A program made the translations under genes and the position numbers. The notes beneath the pieces were generated by a model that did no database searches, was not told the DNA's origin, and worked only from the letters and a program-made list of their open reading frames with translations. A stretch of 64,000 nucleotides of DNA from Actinomadura violacea (GTDB lineage Bacteria > Actinomycetota > Actinomycetes > Streptosporangiales > Streptosporangiaceae): assembly GCF_017573465.1 (NCBI RefSeq), contig NZ_JAGEPF010000004.1:62001-126000 (forward strand). The letters are read 5' to 3'. Position 1 is the first letter of the stretch, and every line of letters begins with the position of its first letter. Of the stretch, positions 16,321 to 24,577 are shown piece by piece.

Positions 16321-17860
16321 CGTCGTTCTCCTCGTCCTTCTCCGCACTGCCCGGACCGGCGACGGCGAGCGCCATCACCGCGTCCTGCGTCGCCTCGGCC
16401 GCCGGCAGCTCGCCGGCCAGCCGGCCCCGCGCCATCACCAGCACCCGGTCGCTCATCCCCAGCACCTCGGGCAGGTCGCTGGAGATCATGAGCACCGCGT
16501 GCCCGGAGGCGGTGAGGGCGTTGATCAGCTCGTAGATCTCGACCTTCGCGCCGACGTCGATGCCGCGCGTCGGCTCGTCCAGCACCAGCACCTTCGCGTC
16601 GGCGAGCAGCCACTTGCCGATCACGACCTTCTGCTGGTTGCCGCCGGACAGGGTGCGGACCTCCTGCCGCAGCCCGCTCATCCGCACGTTCAGCCTCCCG
16701 GCGATCTCGCCGGCGTCCTTGCGCTGCCCGGCCCGGTCGACGAGCCCGCCGCGGCTGAACCGGCCGAGCGTCACCAGGCCGAGGTTCTCCTGGACGTCGG
16801 CGCCGAGCACGAGGCCCTGACCCTTGCGGTCCTCGGGGACGAGCCCGACCCCGGCCTCCATCGCCGCGTGGACGTCGCCGGGCGGCAGCGACCTGCCGTC
16901 CACGATCACCTCGCCGCGGTCGGGACGGTCCGCGCCGAAGATCGCGCGGGCGACCTCGGTGCGCCCGGCGCCGACCAGCCCGGCCAGCCCGACGACCTCG
17001 CCCGCGCGGACCTCGAACGACACGTCCTCGAACACGCCGTCACGGGTCAGGCCCTTGACCTGCAGCAGCGGCGCGCCGGCCTCGGTGCGCTCGCGCGGGT
17101 ACTGCTGGTCGATCGAGCGGCCGACCATCAGCCGGACCAGCTCGTCCTGCGGGGTGTCCGCCGGGACCTCCGCGACGGACCTGCCGTCGCGCAGCACCGT
17201 CACCCGGTCGCCGATCCGCGGGATCTCCTCCAGGTGGTGGGTGATGAAGATGACCGCGACGCCCTGCTCGCGGAGCCTCGCGACGATGCCGAACAGCCGG
17301 TCGACCTCGCCGGTGGTGAGCACCGCGGTCGGCTCGTCCATGATCAGCACGCGCGCGTCCAGGCTGAGCGCCTTGGCGATCTCCACCATCTGGCTGCGCG
17401 CGATGCCGAGGCCCGCCATCCGGTCGTCCGGATCGGCCTGGACGCCGACCTTCGCCAGCAGCTCCCGCGCGGCGGCGTTCATCGCCCGGCGGTCGAGGAG
17501 CCCGAACCGGCGCGGCTGGCGGCCGAGGAACAGGTTCTCGGCGACCGTCATCTCCGGGACGAGGTTGAACTCCTGGTAGATGGTCGCGATGCCGAGCCGC
17601 TCGGCGTCCTGCGCCGTGCGGATCGAGACCTCGCGGCCGTCGACCTCGATCGTCCCGGCATCGGGGCGGTGCGCGCCGGACAGCGTCTTGATCAGCGTGC
17701 TCTTGCCGGCGCCGTTCTCGCCGAGGAGCACGTGCACCTCGCCGGGCCGCAGGCCGAAGTCGACGCCGTCGAGCGCGAGCACGCCCGGGAACGCCTTGCG
17801 CAGCCCGCGCACCCGGAGGATCTCCCTGTCCTTCGACGGCTCATCGGCAGGCAGGCTCAT
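16310..17860 (-). CDS. rbsA: Ribose-type ABC transporter ATP-binding protein (two ABC domains)
   Basis: A 516-residue tandem ATPase that energises import of ribose or a related monosaccharide. The first domain has Walker A GENGAGKSTL, a degenerate signature LGIARSQMVEIAKAL and Walker B VLIMDEPTAV. The second has a degenerate Walker A (GLVGAGRTEVARAI, normal for RbsA-type proteins), signature LSGGNQQKVVIGKWL and Walker B VLVLDEPTRGID. No RbsD is present in the operon. The ATG overlaps the lacI stop (ATGA), so it is translationally coupled to its regulator. The real substrate may be another pentose or deoxysugar; adjacent ribokinase supports ribose. Confidence 0.92.
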   Translation of the reverse strand: MSLPADEPSKDREILRVRGLRKAFPGVLALDGVDFGLRPGEVHVLLGENGAGKSTLIKTLSGAHRPDAGTIEVDGREVSIRTAQDAERLGIATIYQEFNLVPEMTVAENLFLGRQPRRFGLLDRRAMNAAARELLAKVGVQADPDDRMAGLGIARSQMVEIAKALSLDARVLIMDEPTAVLTTGEVDRLFGIVARLREQGVAVIFITHHLEEIPRIGDRVTVLRDGRSVAEVPADTPQDELVRLMVGRSIDQQYPRERTEAGAPLLQVKGLTRDGVFEDVSFEVRAGEVVGLAGLVGAGRTEVARAIFGADRPDRGEVIVDGRSLPPGDVHAAMEAGVGLVPEDRKGQGLVLGADVQENLGLVTLGRFSRGGLVDRAGQRKDAGEIAGRLNVRMSGLRQEVRTLSGGNQQKVVIGKWLLADAKVLVLDEPTRGIDVGAKVEIYELINALTASGHAVLMISSDLPEVLGMSDRVLVMARGRLAGELPAAEATQDAVMALAVAGPGSAEKDEENDDVH

Positions 17861-18888
17861 GGGCGGCCACTCCCTTCGCTTCCGTTTCCTTCATCGCCGG
17901 GTTCGCCGCAGGAGCGGCGCACGACCAGCCGCGCGTCCAGCACCGCCGGCTCCACCGGCCGGCCGTCGATCCGCTCCAGCAGCGCGCGCACCGCGCGCCG
18001 CCCGAGCTCCTGGACGGGCTGGCCGATCGCGGTGACCGGCGGGTCCACATGGGTGAACCACGGGACGTCGTCGTAGGAGGCGATCCCCACGTCCGCGGGG
18101 ATCCGCAGGCGGCGGGCGCGGATCTCGTCCAGCGCGCCGAGCGCCATCAGGTTGTCCCCCGCGAAGATCACCTCGGGCGGTTCGGGCAGGTCGAGCAGCC
18201 GGGCGGCGGCGGCCCGGCCGCTGGCCGCCTGGAAGTCGCCCGCCTCCAGGTACTCGGGCCGGACGGGGAGCCCGGCGGCCTCCAGCGCCGCCTTGAACGC
18301 CTCGGTCCGCTCGCGTCCGGTGGACAGCAGCGCGGGGCCCGACACGAACGCGATCCGGCGGTGCCCGAGCCGCGCCAGGTGCAGTACCAGCTCGCCGATC
18401 GCGGCGGCTCCGTCGGCGCGGACCGTCGGGACGTCCAGCCCGGGCAGGGTGCGGTCGAGGAACACCAGCGGCGCGCCGCCGGAGACGACGTCGCGGACCA
18501 GCGGCGTGATCTCCGCCGTGGGGCACAGCAGCAGGCCGTCGACGCGCTGCTCGAGCAGGGTCCGGACGTAGTGGTCCTGGCGTTCGGGCCGCTCGTCGGC
18601 GTTGCCGATGACGACCGAGTACCCGGACGCGCGCGCCTGGTCCTCGATCGCGCGGGCCAGCTCGGTGAAGAACGGGTTGAGGATGTCGCCGATGACCAGC
18701 CCGATCGTGCGGGTGGTGTCGGTGCGCAGCGAGCGGGCGACGGCGTTCGGCCGGTAGCCGAGCTCGTCGACGGCCGCGAGGACGCGGGCCCGCGTCGCGT
18801 CGGTGACCGACGCGCTGTCGTTGAGGACGCGCGAGACGGTCGCGACGGAGACGCCGGCGAGCCGCGCGACGTCCTTCACCCCGGCCAA
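17857..18888 (-). CDS. LacI-family repressor of the ribose operon
   Basis: A 343-residue LacI/GalR regulator. The helix-turn-helix is VKDVARLAGVSVATVSRVLN at the N-terminus, then the hinge (YRPNAVARSLRT) and a sugar-binding periplasmic-type domain (GLVIGDILNPFFTEL, LVFLDRTLPGLD, IFAGDNLMALGAL, IASYDDVPW). I chose the TTG start at 18888 because GGAGG lies 6 bases upstream and the HTH then begins at residue 4; the open frame extends to 18972 but would place the start upstream of the operators. As first gene of the operon, with two operators directly upstream, it is expected to repress itself and the transporter until sugar binds. Confidence 0.9.
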   Translation of the reverse strand: MAGVKDVARLAGVSVATVSRVLNDSASVTDATRARVLAAVDELGYRPNAVARSLRTDTTRTIGLVIGDILNPFFTELARAIEDQARASGYSVVIGNADERPERQDHYVRTLLEQRVDGLLLCPTAEITPLVRDVVSGGAPLVFLDRTLPGLDVPTVRADGAAAIGELVLHLARLGHRRIAFVSGPALLSTGRERTEAFKAALEAAGLPVRPEYLEAGDFQAASGRAAAARLLDLPEPPEVIFAGDNLMALGALDEIRARRLRIPADVGIASYDDVPWFTHVDPPVTAIGQPVQELGRRAVRALLERIDGRPVEPAVLDARLVVRRSCGEPGDEGNGSEGSGRP

Positions 18889-18912
18889 GGCCCACCTCCG
18901 AGCGAAAACGTT

Positions 18913-18951
18913 CTTGTAAACGATTACATCGTGCTCTTGTAAACGATTACA
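18913..18951 (-). promoter_or_regulatory. Two identical LacI-family operators upstream of lacI-rbs
   Basis: CTTGTAAACGATTACA occurs twice exactly, at 18913-18928 and 18936-18951, with a 23-base period. TGTAA-ACGA-TTACA is a dyad of the classical LacI-family type. The sites lie 25 and 48 bases upstream of the TTG start of the repressor gene and would overlap its promoter. The AT-rich run stands out sharply from the surrounding GC-rich sequence. Confidence 0.88.
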
Positions 18952-19016
18952 CGACGCGCCGCATTCCCGCAAGCGGCGACCGCCCGAAATGTTCCACGAA
19001 CCGCCCCGGCCGGGCC

Positions 19017-19229
19017 CTACTCGGCGTGCAACTCGGCCAGGTCCAGCACGCCCGCGAGCTCCTCCACGGTGGCGTAGTAGCCGACGATCTCGCCGCGCCT
19101 GGTCACCAGGAACGCGTCGCCGCCGCGCACGCCCGCGAGGCCGGCCCAGACCCCGTGCGCCCCCGACAGCCGCACCGCCGTCACGCGCAGGCCGCCCGGC
19201 CCCGTCCAGCTCCCCCGCTCATCCCCCAT
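19017..19229 (-). CDS. Small hypothetical protein, 70 residues
   Basis: I do not recognise this protein. It reads as a compact alpha/beta polypeptide with a strand-rich middle (DAFLVTRRGEIVGYYATVEEL) and an acidic C-terminus, without signal peptide or membrane segment. Amino-acid composition is normal for a real gene rather than the Arg/Pro-rich pattern of shadow frames. It is divergent from the DUF2293 gene, with 84 bases between the starts. No function can be proposed. Confidence 0.6.
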   Translation of the reverse strand: MGDERGSWTGPGGLRVTAVRLSGAHGVWAGLAGVRGGDAFLVTRRGEIVGYYATVEELAGVLDLAELHAE

Positions 19230-19313
19230 GCACGGAACGCTACGCTGCGTGACTTTTCGTCATTCACGCAGGTCGGCGGCCATCGTCCGACGGGTCCTAT
19301 AGCGTGGGGCGCC

Positions 19314-20375
19314 GTGAGCGAGGTGCATGAGTCCCGGCTGGCGCGCCGGGTGTCGGACGCCGCCGGCGAGCTGCTGAAGCGGTCCCGGGCCGTGGCCCCG
19401 GTGGAGGTTTTCGTCCGGCTCGGCTGGATCCGGGCCGCGACCGTCGACGAGTGGCGGCAGGGCCGGCACGACCACCTGCACGCCGCGATGGCCGTCCGCC
19501 CCGACAAGATCGAGACCGCGCTGCGCGCCCTGCGGGCCTGGGCCGAGGCGAACGGCCTGGAGCCCGCCGAGACCCCCTACGCCGCCGCCACCCGCGACCA
19601 CCGCGAGCTGCGCTTCACCGCCGCCGGGCGCGACGCCGCCGAACGCGACCACCGCACGCACTGGCTGTCGCCCGACCTCACGCCCGCGCAGCGCGAGCGC
19701 CTCGCCGCCCGGCAGGCCAAGGCGCCCGACATCACCGTCCTCATGCCGGACGGCGCGTGGACGTGCGGCGGCTGCCACTCCCCCGGCGACCTGCAGATCG
19801 TCGAGGACGGCGAGCCGATCTGCCTGGACTGCGCCGACCTCGGGCACCTGGTGCTCCTGCCGTCCGGGAACGCCGCGCTGAGCCGCCGCGCGAAGAAGGA
19901 GAGCGGGCTGTCGGCGGTCGTCGTCCAGCACAACCGGCGCCGCAAGCGCTACGAGCGGCGCGGTGTGCTGGTCGAGGAGGCGGCGCTGGAGCGCGCCGAG
20001 GAGCAGTGCCTCGCCGACGAGGACGTGCGCGCCCGCCGCCGCGAACGCGACCGGGAGCGCCGCGCCGGGCAGGACGCCGACTTCCAGGACCGGATGGCCG
20101 CCGAGATCGTCCGGCTGTTCCCGAGCTGCCCCGAGGGCCGCGCCGAGGAGATCGCCCGGCACGCCGGGCTGCGCGGCAGCGGCCGCGTCGGCCGCACCGC
20201 CGCGGGCCGCGACCTGGACGCCGAGGCCGTCACCCTCGCCGTCATCGCCTCGATCCGGCACCTCGACACCGGCTACGACGCGCTGCTGATGTCCGGGGTG
20301 CCGCGCCGCGAGGCCCGCGACCGGATCCGCGCCGACGTCGACGCGGCCCTCGCCGCCTGGCGCCGCCGCCCCTGA
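19314..20375 (+). CDS. DUF2293-family protein with Cys-pair (zinc-ribbon-like) centre
   Basis: A 353-residue cytoplasmic protein of unknown function. The central part carries CGGCHSPGDL and, about 25 residues later, CLDCADLGH, two CxxC pairs that could bind a metal. A strongly charged Arg/Glu helix follows (RRKRYERRGVLVEEAALERA and onward, likely coiled). The C-terminal 85 or so residues (FPSCPEGRAEEIARHA, LDAEAVTLAVIASIRHLDT, RIRADVDAALAAWRR) correspond to the DUF2293 region. It starts at GTG. No operon partner is evident; the next gene starts 95 bases later after a CCGCCTC-rich gap. Confidence 0.8.
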   Translation: MSEVHESRLARRVSDAAGELLKRSRAVAPVEVFVRLGWIRAATVDEWRQGRHDHLHAAMAVRPDKIETALRALRAWAEANGLEPAETPYAAATRDHRELRFTAAGRDAAERDHRTHWLSPDLTPAQRERLAARQAKAPDITVLMPDGAWTCGGCHSPGDLQIVEDGEPICLDCADLGHLVLLPSGNAALSRRAKKESGLSAVVVQHNRRRKRYERRGVLVEEAALERAEEQCLADEDVRARRRERDRERRAGQDADFQDRMAAEIVRLFPSCPEGRAEEIARHAGLRGSGRVGRTAAGRDLDAEAVTLAVIASIRHLDTGYDALLMSGVPRREARDRIRADVDAALAAWRRRP

Positions 20376-20469
20376 CCGCCCGCCGCCTCCCGCCGCCTCC
20401 CGCTCGCCGCCTCTGGCCGCCTCCGGCGTTCCGGTTGCCCGGCCCCGGCGGCCAGAGGATCATGTCCGC

Positions 20470-21261
20470 GTGACCGACGCCACCGAGGATCTCGACCCCG
20501 GCACCCCCAACGTCGCCCGGATGTACGACTACTGGCTCGGCGGCAAGGACAACTTCGCCGCCGACCGGGAGGCCGCCGCCCGGATCGTCGAGATCTCCGA
20601 GGGCCGCGTCGTGCGCGGCGTCCGGCTGAACCGGGCCTTCGTGCGCGCCGCGGTCCGCGACGCCGCGCGCGCCGGGATCGCGCAGTTCCTCGACCTCGGG
20701 TCCGGGCTCCCGACGCAGGAGAACGTGCACGAGGCCGTCCGCGACGTCCGCCCGGACGCGCGCACCGTCTACGTCGACAACGACCCGGTCGTGTGCGCGC
20801 ACGGGCGGGCGCTGCTGGCGGACTCGCCGCACGTCGGGTTCGTCCAGGGCGACCTGCGCCGCCCCGAGGAGATCATGGCGCACCCGACGGTCCGCAGGAT
20901 GATCGACTTCTCCGCGCCGGTGGCGGTGATGCTGGTGTCGGTGCTGCACTTCGTGGACGACGCCGAGGACCCCGCCGCGCTCGTCGCCCGGTACCGGGAC
21001 GCGATGGCGCCGGGCGGCCGGCTCGTCCTGTCCCATCTGGCCTCGGACGCGTTCCCGGAGGCGATGGCGAAGGCCGAGCGGGTCTACGAGGACGCCAGCG
21101 CCCGCCTCGGCGCCCGGCCGAGCGCGCAGATCCGCGGCTTCTTCGACGGGTTCGAGTTGCTGCCGCCCGGCCTGACCGGCCCGCGCGAGTGGCTGGACGG
21201 CGGCGTGCGGACCGACGGCGAGCGGTTCGCCGGGCTGGTGGGCGTCGGCGAGAAGCACTGA
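20470..21261 (+). CDS. SAM-dependent methyltransferase (PF04672, actinobacterial)
   Basis: A 263-residue member of the large actinobacterial methyltransferase family PF04672. The N-terminal signature is NVARMYDYWLGGKDNFAADR. The SAM-binding site follows as FLDLGSGLPTQENVHE, then TVYVDNDPVVCAHGRALL, and VAVMLVSVLHFVDD corresponds to motif IV. The C-terminus (FFDGFELLPPGL, VGVGEKH) is complete. Substrates of these proteins are unknown; they often occur in many copies per genome. The start is GTG. It ends 22 bases from the convergent aldo/keto reductase. Confidence 0.9.
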   Translation: MTDATEDLDPGTPNVARMYDYWLGGKDNFAADREAAARIVEISEGRVVRGVRLNRAFVRAAVRDAARAGIAQFLDLGSGLPTQENVHEAVRDVRPDARTVYVDNDPVVCAHGRALLADSPHVGFVQGDLRRPEEIMAHPTVRRMIDFSAPVAVMLVSVLHFVDDAEDPAALVARYRDAMAPGGRLVLSHLASDAFPEAMAKAERVYEDASARLGARPSAQIRGFFDGFELLPPGLTGPREWLDGGVRTDGERFAGLVGVGEKH

Positions 21262-21283
21262 ACCGGGCGCGGCGGACGGCGCG

Positions 21284-22114
21284 TCAGGCCATCTCGAAGG
21301 TGGCGGGGTCGGGGCCGACCCGGGTGCCCTTGTCCAGCTCGCCGATCGCCTGCATCTCCTCCGGCGCGAGGTCGAAGCCGAACACGTCGATGTTCTCGGC
21401 GATCCGCCGCGGCGTCACCGACTTCGGGATCACCACGTTGCCGACCTGCACGTGCCAGCGCAGCACCACCTGCGCCGGGGTCCGGCCGTGCGCCTGCGCG
21501 ATGCGGGCGAGCGCCGGGTCGTCCAGCAGCCCCTGGCCCTGCCCGAGCGGCGCCCACGCCTCGGTGTGGATGCCGTTCTCCTGGTGGAAGGCGCGCAGCC
21601 CGTCCTGCTGGAAGTAGGGGTGCAACTCGATCTGGTTGACCGCGGGCACCGTGCCGGATTCGTCCATCACGCGGCGCAGCGCGTCGACGGTGAAGTTGGA
21701 GACGCCGATCGACCGGATCCGGCCGTCCTCCTTGAGCTTCTCGAACGCCCGCCAGGTGTCCATGTAGGTGTCGTGGCCGGGCATCGGCCAGTGGATCAGG
21801 TAAAGGTCGAGGTAATCGAGGCCGAGGCGGCGCATGCTCGCGTCGAACGCCCGGAGCGTCTGGTCGTAGCCCTGGTCGCTGTTCCACAGCTTGGTGGTGA
21901 TGAACAGCTCCTCGCGCGGCAGCCCGGACGCGCGCAGCGCCCGGCCCGTGCCCTCCTCGTTGCCGTAGGCGCTGGCGGTGTCGACGCTGCGGTAGCCGTC
22001 GCGCAGCGCGACCTCCACGGCGTGCTCGGCCTCCTCGTCCGACACCTGGAACACCCCGAAGCCGAGCTGCGGCATCATCGCCCCGTCGTTGAGCCTGACG
22101 TCAGGTACGGTCAT
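21284..22114 (-). CDS. Aldo/keto reductase
   Basis: A 276-residue NADPH-dependent oxidoreductase of the AKR superfamily (2,5-diketo-gluconate-reductase-like, AKR5-type). The TIM barrel starts at MPQLGFGVFQV. Catalytic residues are visible in order: Asp and Tyr in RSVDTASAYGNEEG, Lys in FITTKLWN and His in YLIHWPMPG. The NADPH-binding C-terminal region contains VVIPKSVTPRRIAENIDVF. Length is normal. The ATG at 22114 is preferred to the longer open frame because it gives the standard family N-terminus. The physiological carbonyl substrate is unknown. Confidence 0.93.
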   Translation of the reverse strand: MTVPDVRLNDGAMMPQLGFGVFQVSDEEAEHAVEVALRDGYRSVDTASAYGNEEGTGRALRASGLPREELFITTKLWNSDQGYDQTLRAFDASMRRLGLDYLDLYLIHWPMPGHDTYMDTWRAFEKLKEDGRIRSIGVSNFTVDALRRVMDESGTVPAVNQIELHPYFQQDGLRAFHQENGIHTEAWAPLGQGQGLLDDPALARIAQAHGRTPAQVVLRWHVQVGNVVIPKSVTPRRIAENIDVFGFDLAPEEMQAIGELDKGTRVGPDPATFEMA

Positions 22115-22279
22115 GGTCCTCCCCCTCGGATGGTGCCTGCCCGGAATCCGCCGGTTCCGGAATCGCCGTGCCAGGAGAGCCGTGCCCACCAGATCGCCGG
22201 ACGAACCTGTGAGCCGGCTCCCACCGGCATACTGGGACGGCGCGCACATCGGGGTGGAACGCTGCGACCGGGGGCACGG

Positions 22280-22882
22280 GTGACGACGCTTTATCTGGCA
22301 CGGCACGGCGAGACCGTGTGGCACGAGGAGAACCGGTACGCCGGCGTCAGCGACGTCGCGCTGTCCGAGCGGGGCCGCCGGCAGGCCGCCGCCCTCGGCC
22401 GCTGGGCCGCCGGCCGCGAGATCGGCGCGGTATGGGCGTCGCCGCTCGGCCGCGCCCGCGGCACCGCCGCGCCCGCCGCGAACGCGCTCGGCCTGCCGCT
22501 GAAGGTGGACACCGACCTGAGCGAGCTCGACTTCGGCACCGCCGAGGGGCGGATACTCGCCGAGATGCCCGCGGACGAGGTCGCCGCGTTCCGCGCCGAC
22601 CCGGCGCGCTCGCCGTTCCCCGGCGCCGAAGACCCGGTCAAGGCGGCGGCGCGCGGCGCCGCCGTGCTGCGCCACATCGCCGACGCCGAGCCGGGCGCGC
22701 GCGTCCTGGTCGTCACGCACAGCACGCTGCTGCGGCTCACGCTGTGCGAGCTGCTCGGCGTCCCGCTGCCGGCCTACCGGCGGGTGCTCCCGCGGGTCCG
22801 CAACTGCGCGATCACCGAACTCGACCTCTCCGGCGGGACCGCCGCCCTGATCGCCTACAACCTGCCCACCGGCGACGAGTGA
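22280..22882 (+). CDS. Histidine phosphatase family protein (phosphoglycerate-mutase fold)
   Basis: A 200-residue phosphatase. The phosphoenzyme motif is YLARHGETVWHEENRYAG, in which the His of RHG is phosphorylated; the second catalytic His is in VVTHSTLLRL. Arg in SPLGRARGTAAP and Glu in LSELDFGTAEG complete the phosphate pocket. These look like broad phosphatases rather than true glycolytic mutases; the substrate cannot be assigned. The start is GTG. It ends 24 bases from the convergent quinone oxidoreductase. Confidence 0.9.
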   Translation: MTTLYLARHGETVWHEENRYAGVSDVALSERGRRQAAALGRWAAGREIGAVWASPLGRARGTAAPAANALGLPLKVDTDLSELDFGTAEGRILAEMPADEVAAFRADPARSPFPGAEDPVKAAARGAAVLRHIADAEPGARVLVVTHSTLLRLTLCELLGVPLPAYRRVLPRVRNCAITELDLSGGTAALIAYNLPTGDE

Positions 22883-22906
22883 CCCGGCCCGCCGCCGGAG
22901 GCGTCC

Positions 22907-23872
22907 TCACACGATGAGCAGCGTCTTCCCGGCGACCGACCGGGCCTCCATCGCCGCGTGCGCGTCGGCGGCGCGCTCCAGCGGCAGCCGCTGCCCGATC
23001 ACCGGGCGGATCCGGCCCGCCGCGGCCGCCTCCAGCATCCGCCGCGTCCGCTCCTTCGCGCCGTCCCCGAACCCCATCAGCTGCTCGATCCCGAACACCG
23101 TCACGCCGCGCTCGGCCGCCTCGTCCGGCGGGATCACCGTCGCCGCGCCGCTCGACGCCCCGTGCACGGAGAACCGCCCGCCCCGGACCACCGCGCCGAA
23201 CGCCTCGCGGCCGATCTCGCCGCCCACGCCGTCGAACACGACGTCGGCCCCGCCGGCCGCGTCCAGCACCCGCTTCGCCCAGCCCGGCGCCGAGTAGTCG
23301 ACGGCCTCCGCGCCCAGCTCACGGACCAGCGCGAGCTTCGCCTCGCCCCGCGCGGCGCCGACGACCCGGGCCCCCGCCGACAGCGCCAGCTGCACGAGCA
23401 GGCTCCCCAGCCCGCCCGCCGCCGCCTCGACCAGCACCCGGTCGCCGGCGCGGACCCCCGCGCCCTCGAACAGGCCCAGCGCCGTCCCGCCGTCGTTCAG
23501 CAGCGCCGCCGCCTCCGGCAGGCCGAGGCCGTCCGGCACCGGGACGAGGCCGTCCACGTCCGCGACGGCCCGCTCCGCGTTGCCGCCCAGGTGGCCCGCG
23601 GTCCCGGTGGCGACCCGCCGGCCCAGCCACTCCGGCGGCACGCCGTCCCCGATCGCGACGACCCGCCCGGCCACCCCGCCGCCCGGCACGTACGGCGGCT
23701 CCGGCAGCGGCGGACCGGGGGTGATCCCCCGCCGCAGCTGGGTCTCCACGAAGTTGATCTCCGCGACCGCCACCGCGACGACCACCTGCCCCGGGCCCGC
23801 GGACGGCTCCGGCGCCTCCCCCGCCACCAGGACGTCCGGACCCCCGAACCGCGTCACGCGCACGACCTTCAT
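22907..23872 (-). CDS. NADPH:quinone oxidoreductase, zinc-independent MDR family
   Basis: A 321-residue medium-chain dehydrogenase/reductase of the quinone-reductase type. The N-terminal GroES-like domain starts with MKVVRVTRFGGPDVL. The cofactor-binding Rossmann motif is VLVEAAAGGLGSLLVQLA, followed by VVGAARGEAKLALVRELGA and DVVFDGVGGEIGREAF. The Cys/His set of zinc alcohol dehydrogenases is absent. The ATG at 23872 fits the family start; the upstream extension is charged and unlikely. A SoxR-box-like promoter lies directly upstream, which suggests induction by redox-cycling compounds, as for quinone reductases of the Streptomyces SoxR regulon. Confidence 0.92.
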   Translation of the reverse strand: MKVVRVTRFGGPDVLVAGEAPEPSAGPGQVVVAVAVAEINFVETQLRRGITPGPPLPEPPYVPGGGVAGRVVAIGDGVPPEWLGRRVATGTAGHLGGNAERAVADVDGLVPVPDGLGLPEAAALLNDGGTALGLFEGAGVRAGDRVLVEAAAGGLGSLLVQLALSAGARVVGAARGEAKLALVRELGAEAVDYSAPGWAKRVLDAAGGADVVFDGVGGEIGREAFGAVVRGGRFSVHGASSGAATVIPPDEAAERGVTVFGIEQLMGFGDGAKERTRRMLEAAAAGRIRPVIGQRLPLERAADAHAAMEARSVAGKTLLIV

Positions 23873-23905
23873 CGGCCTCTCCCTTCGCTCCCGGACACGC
23901 TCGCA

Positions 23906-23927
23906 TCTCAACCGGACTTGAGGTCAA
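23906..23927 (-). promoter_or_regulatory. SoxR-box-like MerR-type promoter of the quinone oxidoreductase
   Basis: Read on the minus strand, 23927-23906 is TTGACCTCAAGTCCGGTTGAGA. CCTCAA-N6-TTGAGA is a near-perfect match (one base off in the arms) to the SoxR operator CCTCAA-N6-TTGAGG, and the overlapping TTGACC takes the place of the -35 element exactly as in SoxR promoters. The site ends 34 bases before the start codon. No soxR gene lies in the window, so the regulator is inferred. Confidence 0.7.
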
Positions 23928-24004
23928 ACCGCGGCCCGCGATGAGTTCCGGGCCGCGGGCCGGTCATAACCCTCGACGACGCACCGGACGAGAGGTGGAC
24001 AGCG

Positions 24005-24532
24005 ATGACCGACCGTGAACCGATCGACGTCAGCGACCTCGACATCTACGACAGCGGCGGCCCCATGCCGTGGGAGCGGGCCCGCACCGCGCTGGTCAAG
24101 GGCCTGCCGCGGATGGAGACGCCCGTCTTCCTCGGCACCGTCCGCCCGGACGGCCGGCCCCACGCGGCGGGCATCGGCGCGCTGTGGCACGACGGCGACC
24201 TGTACTTCACCAGCGGGCCGGGCACGCGCAAGTCCCGCAACCTCGCCGCGAACCCGGCGTGCACGCTGTCGGCCCGGCTGGAGGGCCTGGACCTCGTCCT
24301 CGAAGGCGAGGCGGAGCGGGTCACCGACCCGGCCGTGCTGGAACCGGTCGCCGCCGCCTACCGCGACGGGGGCTGGCCCGCGCAGGTCGACGGCGACGCG
24401 TTCACCGCCCCCTACAGCGCGCAGAGCGCCGGCCCGCCGCCGTGGCACGTGTACCGGTTCACCGTCCACGCCGCGATCGGCGTGGCGTTCGTCGAGCCGT
24501 ACGCCGCGACCCGCTGGACCTTCCGCACCTGA
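24005..24532 (+). CDS. Pyridoxamine-5'-phosphate-oxidase-fold flavin/F420-type protein
   Basis: A 175-residue split-barrel protein. The pattern PVFLGTVRPDGRPHAAGIGALWHDGDLYFTS followed by GTRKSRNLAANPACTLS is typical of the PPOX class that binds FMN or F420 in actinobacteria. True PLP biosynthesis is unlikely. The C-terminal half (PPWHVYRFTVHAAIGVAF and TRWTF) is the usual end. The start is ATG at 24005. It is divergent from the quinone oxidoreductase; a 9-bp hairpin in the gap (23929-23958) lies between the two starts. Substrate and cofactor are not determined by the sequence. Confidence 0.87.
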   Translation: MTDREPIDVSDLDIYDSGGPMPWERARTALVKGLPRMETPVFLGTVRPDGRPHAAGIGALWHDGDLYFTSGPGTRKSRNLAANPACTLSARLEGLDLVLEGEAERVTDPAVLEPVAAAYRDGGWPAQVDGDAFTAPYSAQSAGPPPWHVYRFTVHAAIGVAFVEPYAATRWTFRT

Positions 24533-24577
24533 CGCCCCGCATTGTGGCCGCGCACCGGCCGGGCTTACCGTCCGATC

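Noticed and set aside
20376..20469. Repeated CCGCCTC units between the DUF2293 and methyltransferase genes
   Set aside because: Only a few degenerate units without regular spacing; compatible with GC-rich low complexity. No CRISPR-like repeat-spacer structure exists here or elsewhere in the window.
22141..22160. CCGGAA and TTCCGG dyad between the aldo/keto reductase and the histidine phosphatase
   Set aside because: Only six bases per arm in GC-rich sequence, with no promoter elements to anchor it; likely chance.
23929..23958. A 9-bp perfect hairpin in the gap between the quinone oxidoreductase and PPOX genes
   Set aside because: It lies between two divergent starts where no terminator is expected. 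It could be an operator, but there is no second line of evidence.
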